Assembly (NCBI GenBank): GCA_913040765.1
Contig: CAJWIA010000100.1
Coordinates: 1 to 5,979, forward strand
Direction: 5' to 3'
DNA length: 5,979 bases
Origin: an uncultured Anaerolineales bacterium
GTDB taxonomy: Bacteria > Chloroflexota > Anaerolineae > Anaerolineales > UBA11657
This document shows, piece by piece, positions 1-5,839 of this stretch. The notes under the pieces were generated by a model, which saw only the letters and a list, made by a program, of their open reading frames with translations, had not been told where the DNA came from and ran no database searches. Position 1 is the first letter of the stretch; each line of letters opens with the position of its first letter. Made by a program: the position numbers and the translations under genes.

Positions 1-90
1 CCGATATCTCGTAGTCGATCTAAGTTGGCAACACTTGGTTTTGCTCTTAACACAGATTGGCTAAAGAATAGCGGTAATTTTAATACTTAA
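1..90 (+). CDS. Possible 3' end of a rightward gene (partial, uncertain)
   Basis: Frame 1 is open from the window edge to a TAA at 88-90 and gives 29 residues ending in LKNSGNFNT. The pattern P-x2-S-x-S-x-S/K-L-x2-L-G-F-x-L-x3-W-L vaguely recalls the C-terminus of RmlD-like sugar-nucleotide reductases, which would suit the locus, but the stretch is far too short to assign. If real, it converges on the radical SAM gene and the two stop codons overlap within the palindrome TTAA (87-90), leaving no room for a terminator between them. The alternative is that the leftward operon continues: a minus-strand frame opens at a GTG (53-51, VLRAKPSVANLDRL...), but it has no visible Shine-Dalgarno. An open frame of 29 codons can also arise by chance. 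Confidence 0.33.
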   Translation, partial: PISRSRSKLATLGFALNTDWLKNSGNFNT

Positions 91-992
91 TATGTGTTCA
101 GCCAGGCGTCAAAACTCTCTTTGCCAATTAGATCGCCAATAGCATTGCATTCTCGGCAGGATGGTAAGCTTCTATCGCATTTGGAAAGTTTTTTTCTAGC
201 GAGATCAAACCGAGTACCTTGCCAAATGTCAAATATATGTGTTTTGGCAAAGTTACCAACCACGTAGTTCTTTGCCCAGTCATGGGAGCAAATTGTGACA
301 TTAGCACCAACATCGACAGTCAGCATATAGAATGGGTAGTAACACTCTTGTTCGATAGGAAAATTCGAACTTCCATTTGAGGCGTTGTTTTTGTTCGGGC
401 TAAAAGCATCTGAATCAACTAATCCACCGCGGTTGGTCATGTTTATACCGTAGTTGTCATCTTTGAAATAACGGCGCCTTAGTAGTACTTGTTCAGAGGT
501 CAATCCAGCTTCATCACGCAACATTGAGAATTGGTCAATTTGGTGTGATCCGTCGTACATACTGATACTGATCGTATCGAGCCCTGAATCAAATAGGGCT
601 TTTAGCTTATCTAAAGTGAGCAAATCACCATTTGTGTTCACCTCAATTTGAGATTGAGGTAGAGTAGATTTGGTTAATCTAATAAGTCTATCTAGTCGCT
701 TGTGTAATAGTGGTTCACTTTCTCCAGAAAATAGTATCATTCCGTTGTAATCTATACTATGAAGATCATTTAGTAGCTTTTCATATAAAGGAAGTTTCAT
801 CACTCCAGATAGGCCAAGTTTTTTGTAATAGTCGTCTGATACCGGGCAGAATGGACATCTCCTGTTGCATGCTGCTACGACACTGATTTCGATTATGGAA
901 AATACTGGTATTCCCTGATGTAGACTCAAACGGGCCGCCGCGATTTCGTTTTTTCGCTTCGTTGTGGAGTCTATAATTGGGGCTCGTAGCAT
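87..992 (-). CDS. Radical SAM protein with SPASM/twitch-like auxiliary Fe-S domain
   Basis: A 301-residue cytoplasmic enzyme of the radical S-adenosylmethionine superfamily, using a [4Fe-4S] cluster to make a 5'-deoxyadenosyl radical. The cluster motif is C42-x3-C46-x2-C49 (CNRRCPFC), followed by the SAM-binding GES segment near residues 90-92 and the strand IEVNTNG at 116-122. The C-terminal part has C217, a G229-x5-C235 turn, the GNF...IFDIW segment at 246-257 typical of SPASM domains, then C272 and C279-x2-C282. C217, C235, C279 and C282 could hold one auxiliary cluster; the later cysteines of a full two-cluster SPASM domain are missing. Start ATG at 992 is well supported by AAGAGGTGA six bases upstream. 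It is transcribed away from the sugar genes. Relatives occur in polysaccharide loci, but the substrate (sugar or peptide) cannot be read from sequence. Family is firm, role unknown. Confidence 0.93.
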   Translation of the reverse strand: MLRAPIIDSTTKRKNEIAAARLSLHQGIPVFSIIEISVVAACNRRCPFCPVSDDYYKKLGLSGVMKLPLYEKLLNDLHSIDYNGMILFSGESEPLLHKRLDRLIRLTKSTLPQSQIEVNTNGDLLTLDKLKALFDSGLDTISISMYDGSHQIDQFSMLRDEAGLTSEQVLLRRRYFKDDNYGINMTNRGGLVDSDAFSPNKNNASNGSSNFPIEQECYYPFYMLTVDVGANVTICSHDWAKNYVVGNFAKTHIFDIWQGTRFDLARKKLSKCDRSLPSCRECNAIGDLIGKESFDAWLNTY

Positions 993-998
993 CGAGCT

Positions 999-1007
999 TC
1001 ACCTCTT
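999..1007 (-). promoter_or_regulatory. Ribosome binding site of the radical SAM gene
   Basis: On the minus strand the sequence reads AAGAGGTGA, close to the anti-16S consensus, six bases before the ATG at 992. It decides the start of the radical SAM gene and suggests efficient translation. Confidence 0.6.
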
Positions 1008-1096
1008 GGAAAAGGGTAAGATGGTGTTGAGGAGTCGCACTAGATTTATTGTAGTGACAGAATCCATATCTGCTTAGATAGTAGTATCAAAACCAT

Positions 1097-1122
1097 TTTT
1101 TCAGATTCTACTGTTTGAAAAA
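1097..1122. repeat. Inverted repeat TTTTTCA-N12-TGAAAAA, operator candidate
   Basis: TTTTTCA at 1097-1103 is the exact reverse complement of TGAAAAA at 1116-1122, with 12 bases between. The right arm covers the -35 candidate TTGAAA of the rightward promoter, which is where a repressor site would act. The arms are A/T runs, so chance is a real possibility, and the hairpin would be weak. It is not a terminator for either flanking gene, as both are transcribed away from it. Confidence 0.3.
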
Positions 1123-1142
1123 CATATAGGGTTCGATGTAAT
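1115..1142 (+). promoter_or_regulatory. Candidate sigma70-type promoter for the sugar operon
   Basis: TTGAAA (1115-1120; five of six to TTGACA), a 16-base spacer and TGTAAT (1137-1142; five of six to TATAAT). Transcription would start near 1150, leaving a 5' leader of about 110 bases before the dehydrogenase start. In A+T-rich intergenic DNA such matches are common, so this is only the best candidate I can find. Confidence 0.35.
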
Positions 1143-1247
1143 TGCTTTATAGGAACTTGGGTGTCAGATGGTAAGTTAGTATATATCAATAGGATTGAAA
1201 ACTACGTGCGTTGTACTCAGATGGAGCTTTGTGGATTACGGTGCTTT

Positions 1248-1254
1248 GAGAGAA
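1248..1254 (+). promoter_or_regulatory. Ribosome binding site selecting ATG 1262
   Basis: GAGAGAA lies seven bases before the ATG at 1262. This favours that ATG over the TTG immediately before it (1259), which would only add one residue. Confidence 0.5.
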
Positions 1255-1261
1255 CAATTTG

Positions 1262-2368
1262 ATGAATAAAGTGTTGGATACAGGGGTAAATAATGTACGA
1301 AATGTATCAAGGTATATATTCGGACAGAATTGTTTGGCTAAATTAGCTGAAATTCTAAGTACACACTGTACAGGGCCAACTGGCCATACCGTATATTTTG
1401 TAGATAGTTATTTTCGAGAAAATGGTTCGCTAATAGATAGACTCCCCATCGAAGAATCTGATCAAGTGGTATTTGTCTCGACAGTAGACGAGCCAACGAC
1501 TGACTTGATCGATACTATGTGTGCTCAAATTCTTAGCGAAAGAAGCACGATGCCAAGAGCAATTGTAGGTGTTGGAGGCGGAATTACTTTAGATACAGCT
1601 AAAGCAATTTCTAATTTGATTGGCAATGGCGGTAGAGCGGAGGATTATCAAGGTTGGGACCTGCTAAGTAAACCAGGTGTCTACAAAGTCGGTATTCCCA
1701 CAATTTCTGGTACTGGAGCAGAAGCAACTCGTACGTGTGTGATGACGAACCCGAGAACTGGTGCAAAGTTAGGAATGAATAGTGATTTTACTGTATTTGA
1801 CCAACTGCTATTGGACCCAGATCTGTCAGCAACTGTACCTAGAGATCAGTATTTTTATACAGGAATGGATGCTTATATCCATTGTTTTGAAGCGTTACGA
1901 GGGTCGCATAGGAACGTCATTGGAGATGCGATGTCAATTCAGGCACTAGATCTCTGTCGACAAGTGTTCAAATCAGATCAAATGATGTCTGATGTCAATA
2001 GGGCTAACTTAATGGTGGCTTCTTATCTAGGCGGTTGCGCAATAGCAACAAGTTATGTTGGTGTTGTCCACCCATTTTCGGCTGGTCTTAGTGTTGTTCT
2101 TGGTTTGCACCATGGCATCGCGAATTGTATTGCCCTTATGGCATTGAGCGAGTTCTACAAAGAAGAGCACGATCAGTTGCACGCTTTTGCTGATCAGCAA
2201 GAAATTGACGTACCCAAGGATATTTGTGCAAACCTATCTGAAGATGCATTCGAGAATCTGTATAAGGCTACCATCGTTCACGAAAAACCATTAACGAATG
2301 CCTTAGGGGCAGACTTTCACAATATACTCACCCGCGAAAAAGTGAAACAAATATTTTCTCGAATGTAA
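1262..2368 (+). CDS. Iron-family alcohol dehydrogenase, KdnB-like
   Basis: A 368-residue group III (metal-dependent) NAD(P)-linked alcohol dehydrogenase, full length for the family. The N-terminal nucleotide-binding domain has the signature GVGGGITLDTAK (about residues 103-114, from ATG 1262) and the conserved ISGTGAEAT segment (149-157). The metal ligands are D203, H207 (GMDAYIHCFEA), H270 (VVHPFS) and H284 (LHHGIANC); their spacing of 4, 63 and 14 matches that of E. coli FucO as I recall it. The segments around PGVYKVGIPTISGTGAE, FYTGMDAYIHC and GLHHGIANCIA strongly recall Shewanella KdnB, which oxidises the C8 hydroxyl of Kdo to an aldehyde ahead of transamination. An aminotransferase follows directly, as KdnA partners KdnB. 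Likely role: oxidation of a sugar or ulosonic-acid alcohol to a carbonyl. The exact substrate is inferred, so I give no gene symbol. First gene of the rightward set. Confidence 0.9.
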   Translation: MNKVLDTGVNNVRNVSRYIFGQNCLAKLAEILSTHCTGPTGHTVYFVDSYFRENGSLIDRLPIEESDQVVFVSTVDEPTTDLIDTMCAQILSERSTMPRAIVGVGGGITLDTAKAISNLIGNGGRAEDYQGWDLLSKPGVYKVGIPTISGTGAEATRTCVMTNPRTGAKLGMNSDFTVFDQLLLDPDLSATVPRDQYFYTGMDAYIHCFEALRGSHRNVIGDAMSIQALDLCRQVFKSDQMMSDVNRANLMVASYLGGCAIATSYVGVVHPFSAGLSVVLGLHHGIANCIALMALSEFYKEEHDQLHAFADQQEIDVPKDICANLSEDAFENLYKATIVHEKPLTNALGADFHNILTREKVKQIFSRM

Positions 2369-2412
2369 GTCGTAATAGATAATTTATAGATTGGGCAATT
2401 AATTATATAGTT

Positions 2413-3588
2413 ATGGCTGATTACAGAATTCCATTTTCGAATCGATCCCATCTGTATACGGATGCAGAAATTGATTTGGTCACGGGACTTATGCGAAATG
2501 CAAAGTCACTCACACAAGGCGTCCATCAACAAACACTTGAAACGAATTTTTCTGAGTATCTGGGGACAAACTATTCATTCGCTGTATGTAATGCGACCGC
2601 TGCACTTGAGATGGCAGCGCAGCTATGTTGTTTCGAAGATGGGCATGAGGTCATTGTACCCGCGCATACGTTTACTTCCAGCGCATATCCATTTCTAAAG
2701 CATGGCGCAAAAATTGTTTGGGCAGATATAAATTTAGAAACCGGTGTAGTGGATGCAGCGGAACTTGAAAAATGTATTTCACGTCAAACCAAAGCGATCG
2801 TTGTTCCACATCTTTATGGTTATGGCGCCGACATGGTAGAGATTGTAGAACTTGCGAAAGCAAATAAAGCGTTAGTAATTGAGGATGTGGCGCAAGCGAT
2901 AGGTGTAAAAGTAGCGGAAAGAAAATTGGGCACTTTTGGAGACATAGCAGTATTTTCTTTCCATGACCAGAAAAACATGACAACGCTAGGTGAGGGCGGA
3001 ATGATCGTCGTAAACAATGAACGATTTGCCGACGTCATACCGATGTTGCGCCACAATGGGCATTGCAATTATGAAATGGAGCGAGAAGATTATTGGTTAC
3101 CAGCAATGGGAGATCTCGCGGTGCCGATGCTAGAGGGCACTCATCTCTGGCCCAACAATTTTTGTTTAGGAGAAATCCAATGTGCCTTAGCCAGCGAGCT
3201 TCTTAAGAGAGTCGATCAAATTAATGTAGAGAAGAGAAAACGAGCCATAAAATTTATAGATGGTTTGCGTAATCAGAGTTTACTGCAGTTTCATCGTGTC
3301 AATTCCGAACGACACAATTATCACCTATTGGTTGCGCAAGTATCTGGCGGGAGAAGGGATCAGATAATTAGAGCACTAGCTTACAACTATGGAATTCAGT
3401 GTGCCGTTCAATATTATCCTTTGTATCGATATCCCTTCTATCAATCCGTGGGTCTTGGTGACGCGTTTTGTCCCAACACTGATTTGTTTTTTGACAGTAT
3501 GCTATCAATACCGTTTGCGCACAGCCTTACCGATAGTCAGATTGAGTTTGTTAGGGCTGCTATTCAGGAAGTTGTAGATTCGGTCTGA
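2413..3588 (+). CDS. DegT/DnrJ/EryC1/StrS family PLP-dependent sugar aminotransferase
   Basis: A 391-residue aspartate-aminotransferase-fold enzyme that would use pyridoxal phosphate and an amino donor such as glutamate to convert a carbonyl sugar into an amino sugar. The Schiff-base lysine is K187 in SFHDQKNMTTLGEGG; D158 in the IEDVAQAIG motif would contact the PLP pyridine nitrogen; NATAALEMA (60-68) lies at the phosphate-binding loop. The internal lysine makes an aminotransferase far more likely than the ColD-type dehydratase variant, which has histidine there. It starts 44 bases after the dehydrogenase with no clear Shine-Dalgarno, so translation may be weak or coupled. The active-site segment SFHDQKN differs from what I recall of KdnA (SFDSVKT), so it is not a plain KdnA orthologue even though the gene pair echoes kdnB-kdnA. 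It could instead be a C4 aminotransferase of the PseC/LegC type. Family is firm, substrate open. Confidence 0.93.
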   Translation: MADYRIPFSNRSHLYTDAEIDLVTGLMRNAKSLTQGVHQQTLETNFSEYLGTNYSFAVCNATAALEMAAQLCCFEDGHEVIVPAHTFTSSAYPFLKHGAKIVWADINLETGVVDAAELEKCISRQTKAIVVPHLYGYGADMVEIVELAKANKALVIEDVAQAIGVKVAERKLGTFGDIAVFSFHDQKNMTTLGEGGMIVVNNERFADVIPMLRHNGHCNYEMEREDYWLPAMGDLAVPMLEGTHLWPNNFCLGEIQCALASELLKRVDQINVEKRKRAIKFIDGLRNQSLLQFHRVNSERHNYHLLVAQVSGGRRDQIIRALAYNYGIQCAVQYYPLYRYPFYQSVGLGDAFCPNTDLFFDSMLSIPFAHSLTDSQIEFVRAAIQEVVDSV

Positions 3589-3607
3589 GTAAATCTGGAA
3601 ATATAGA

Positions 3608-4615
3608 GTGAGAGTGGTATTCCGTGTAATTGGGAACAACGTTGTGGGTATGGGCCATATCTACCGTTGTTTGTCACTGGCTCATGGGATGGCCAATCAA
3701 GATATCTTATTTGTGTGCGACGTTGATAGTGAATCAGTAGTAAAAAGGCTTGTTGGACCTGTCTATTGGCTAGGTGTATACGATACGAAGAATATCGCGG
3801 ATAAGATCATAAGTCTAAATCCGGACTTAGTCGTCAATGACGTATTAAACACTGAGAAAACATATGTTGAATATTTGAAAAAAGAAGAAATTTTTGTTGT
3901 AAATTTTGAAGACCTTGGGAGTGGTGCCAGCGTTGCCGATTTGACCGTGAATGAGCTTTATGATTACCCGATACTAAGCGGGAACAATATTCTTTGGGGC
4001 TATGAACATTTTTTTGTTAGAGAAGAATTCGAGAAAGCTCGGCCAAATAAGTTTAGAGAGTCTGTGGCTGAGGTGATTTTAACTTTCGGCGGGACTGATC
4101 AACATGATCTATCGCGACTAGTTTACGAAAGGATAAATGAAATTTGCAGGAAGTATCAGATATTTATACGAATTGTGACTGGCCCTGGCTACAGGGGGTT
4201 CACTCGCCTTGAAAAGATAGTGTCTAAAGCGTCAGGAGTTTCTTTGACGCATGCTACAGGTGTTATTTCAAGTATTATGGAGAATGCCGATATTGCTATA
4301 ACGTCGAATGGTAGAACTGTGTATGAGCTAGCCCACATGAATATCCCGGGGATAGTAATACCGCAGCATGAACGAGAGGAGACTCATTCATTCGCCCGAG
4401 AAGAGAATGGGTTTATAAAGCTGGAACCTTATGTTGAGGGTATGTCGCTAGAAAAAGTTCCACAGTTACTTGAGAAGTTGATTGCCAATAAACAATTCCG
4501 CAATTCGCTATTTTCAAGATTGGAGAAGTTCTGTTTTCTTCAGAACAAGCAACGTCTACTGGATAAAATATTTGACAGGTGTAAAGATAGAAAAAAGATT
4601 CTGCAGCACGGTTAG
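3608..4615 (+). CDS. PseG-like nucleotide-sugar hydrolase / GT-B glycosyltransferase-like protein
   Basis: A 335-residue protein of the PseG family, which in pseudaminic acid synthesis cleaves UDP from UDP-2,4-diacetamido-2,4,6-trideoxy-L-altrose. The N-terminal loop VVGMGHIYRCLSLA carries the family G-x-G-H-x2-R motif, with H17 at the position of the catalytic histidine of Campylobacter PseG. Further family segments are FEDLGSGASVADLTVNELY (100-118), LTFGGTD (158-164) and the nucleotide-binding-like ADIAITSNGRTVYELA (227-242). The usual R-x-D near residue 8 of true PseG is here R-V-I-G, pointing to a divergent subfamily of the kind also found fused to CMP-sugar synthetases. The start is GTG, chosen because GGAA (3597-3600) lies seven bases upstream; the next in-frame GTG (3614) would be 13 away. 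It begins 19 bases after the aminotransferase, so co-transcription is likely. It presumably releases the sugar used by the NeuB-like synthase next door. Nucleotide and sugar are unknown. Confidence 0.85.
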   Translation: MRVVFRVIGNNVVGMGHIYRCLSLAHGMANQDILFVCDVDSESVVKRLVGPVYWLGVYDTKNIADKIISLNPDLVVNDVLNTEKTYVEYLKKEEIFVVNFEDLGSGASVADLTVNELYDYPILSGNNILWGYEHFFVREEFEKARPNKFRESVAEVILTFGGTDQHDLSRLVYERINEICRKYQIFIRIVTGPGYRGFTRLEKIVSKASGVSLTHATGVISSIMENADIAITSNGRTVYELAHMNIPGIVIPQHEREETHSFAREENGFIKLEPYVEGMSLEKVPQLLEKLIANKQFRNSLFSRLEKFCFLQNKQRLLDKIFDRCKDRKKILQHG

Positions 4616-4780
4616 AATATCTTCTGTGTCAGGTCGAATTGTGCTTGTGATGTAGATATCCTAAGCAGTGCCAGTCAAAATAGCATTTATGATTTACAAA
4701 ACTTTTGTTTGGTCGAGTGACAATAATGTGAGTGAGTGTTTGTAAGGGCCGGGAGTTATGCGACTGCACGAATTAATGTA
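4616..4780 (+). other. Intergenic gap inside the sugar operon
   Basis: This 165-base gap is much longer than the others in the set. No terminator-like GC hairpin followed by a T run is visible, so read-through into the synthase is expected. It holds a short perfect palindrome, ACAAAA-C-TTTTGT at 4696-4708, whose single-base centre cannot form a hairpin but could be a protein site or chance. A TTTACA hexamer (4693-4698) resembles a -35, but the AATAAT at 4722-4727 sits 23 bases away, too far for a normal promoter. Confidence 0.4.
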
Positions 4781-5839
4781 ATGAAGATAAATAATATTTT
4801 CCATAGAGGAGAACGGGATGTATCAATCCTAACCCCACCCTACGTAATTGCTGAAGCTGGGGTTAATCACGAAGGCGATATGAGTATTGCGAGAAGACTA
4901 ATCGACGAAGCTGCGGAAGCAGGCGCTCATGCAATAAAGTTCCAAACCTACAAAGCAAGTACGCTCGCATCAAAGAACTCACCGTCTTACTGGGACACTA
5001 CGAAGGAACCAACAAAAAGCCAATTTGAACTATTTTCCAAATATGACAAATTTTGGAAGCCAGAATTTGAAGAATTAAAGAAACAATGTGACATTGTCGA
5101 AATCGAGTTTATGAGTACGCCGTTTGATCTCGAGTCAGCTAATTTTCTTTCTGATTTGGTTGATGTGTTTAAGATTTCTTCATCAGACATAACGAATAAA
5201 CCATTCATCAAGAATATTGCAGCTTTTGGAAAACCGATTATCTTATCGACTGGTGCGTCTAGTTGTGAGGAGATTTCTGAGGCTCTTGAGTGGGTTGGTT
5301 TGGAAAAAATTCCGGTTGCACTGTTGCATTGTGTCCTGAACTATCCGACCTTGGATGGTGATGCACATCTTGGAATGATTCTGGGGCTAAGGAAAAAATT
5401 TCCGAATGCAATAGTTGGTTACTCTGACCACACGATGCCGGGTAATATGAAAAATCTAGAGATAGCTACCCTGCTTGGGGCCCAGATTCTTGAGAAGCAC
5501 TTTACACACGATAAATCGTTGCAGGGAAATGATCATTATCATGCGATGGATAAGAATGATTTGAGGGTATTTTTTTCTAGAATTCGAGACGTTCAAGCGG
5601 TCATGGGTCAAGAAGAAAAAGATATACTCGATGTAGAACAGTCGGCACGATTAAATGCGAGACGTAGCCTGGTGGCCAGGCGCCGAATCACGCAAGGGTC
5701 GTCGGTTTCTGAAGCAGATCTAACCTGGAAAAGACCGGCTCACGGAGTTAGCCCGAAATACATTGATGAAGTAGTGGGGCGTATATCAAGCGTTACCATA
5801 GAAGAAGATGACATTATAACTTGGGATATGCTGAATTGA
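4781..5839 (+). CDS. NeuB/PseI/LegI-family ulosonic acid synthase with SAF domain
   Basis: A 352-residue cytoplasmic TIM-barrel enzyme that condenses phosphoenolpyruvate with an aldose to give a nine-carbon (sialic-like) 2-keto-3-deoxy acid. From ATG 4781: E25 in VIAEAGVNHEGD, K53 in IKFQTY, K131 in FKISSSD, metal ligands H217 (GYSDHT) and H240 (EKHFT), and D251 in GNDHYH. The C-terminal antifreeze-like SAF domain spans about 292-350, with R318 in KRPAHGVSPKY, the arginine that reaches the partner subunit's active site in Neisseria NeuB. An upstream in-frame GTG (4736) would add 15 residues unlike the family, so I prefer 4781; neither start has a good Shine-Dalgarno. The pair with a PseG-like gene favours a Pse/Leg-type acid over Neu5Ac, but segments HCVLNYPT and GNDHYHAMD differ from the Pse, Leg and Neu5Ac synthases I can recall, so the exact sugar is undecided. 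Confidence 0.93.
   Translation: MKINNIFHRGERDVSILTPPYVIAEAGVNHEGDMSIARRLIDEAAEAGAHAIKFQTYKASTLASKNSPSYWDTTKEPTKSQFELFSKYDKFWKPEFEELKKQCDIVEIEFMSTPFDLESANFLSDLVDVFKISSSDITNKPFIKNIAAFGKPIILSTGASSCEEISEALEWVGLEKIPVALLHCVLNYPTLDGDAHLGMILGLRKKFPNAIVGYSDHTMPGNMKNLEIATLLGAQILEKHFTHDKSLQGNDHYHAMDKNDLRVFFSRIRDVQAVMGQEEKDILDVEQSARLNARRSLVARRRITQGSSVSEADLTWKRPAHGVSPKYIDEVVGRISSVTIEEDDIITWDMLN

Larger units (their letters stand above)
993..1261. promoter_or_regulatory. Divergent intergenic regulatory region
   Basis: This 269-base gap separates the leftward radical SAM gene from the rightward sugar genes and must hold both promoters if they are separately transcribed. No convincing protein-coding frame is seen. 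It contains a rightward promoter candidate (1115-1142), an inverted repeat (1097-1122) and ribosome binding sites at both ends. On the minus strand a TACAAT -10-like box (1053-1048) is present, but the hexamer 17 bases upstream (TAAGCA) is a poor -35, so the leftward promoter is undecided. I see no JUMPstart/ops element (GGCGGTAGCGTG) of the RfaH type. Confidence 0.5.

Noticed and set aside
781..1002. Leftward frame of 73 codons overlapping the 5' end of the radical SAM gene
   Set aside because: It is out of frame with the conserved cysteine motif and shows no family features of its own.
1021..1077. 18-codon frame from ATG 1021 in the divergent intergenic region
   Set aside because: No Shine-Dalgarno at a suitable distance, no recognisable peptide feature, and it would overlap the leftward promoter region.
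1200..1255. Possible ops/JUMPstart element for RfaH before the sugar operon (GGATTACGGTGCTTT)
   Set aside because: Only loosely similar to GGCGGTAGCGTG; the core does not match.
1259..1261. TTG as the start of the dehydrogenase
   Set aside because: It is directly followed by ATG 1262, which is better placed relative to GAGAGAA and needs no rare start codon.
2672..3068. Minus-strand open frames inside the aminotransferase gene (2672-2983 and 2820-3068)
   Set aside because: They lie wholly within a gene with clear family motifs, and their translations show no recognisable domain; they are antisense shadows.
4696..4708. ACAAAACTTTTGT palindrome as a transcription terminator
   Set aside because: A one-base loop and A/T-only stem cannot form a stable hairpin, and the downstream T run is short.
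4736..4780. GTG 4736 as the synthase start, adding 15 residues
   Set aside because: The extension is unlike NeuB-family N-termini and has no clear ribosome binding site; ATG 4781 gives the usual length before the IAEAGVNH motif. Not fully excluded.
4987..5211. Minus-strand 74-codon frame inside the synthase gene
   Set aside because: It is antisense to conserved barrel sequence and has no motif or ribosome binding site I can see.
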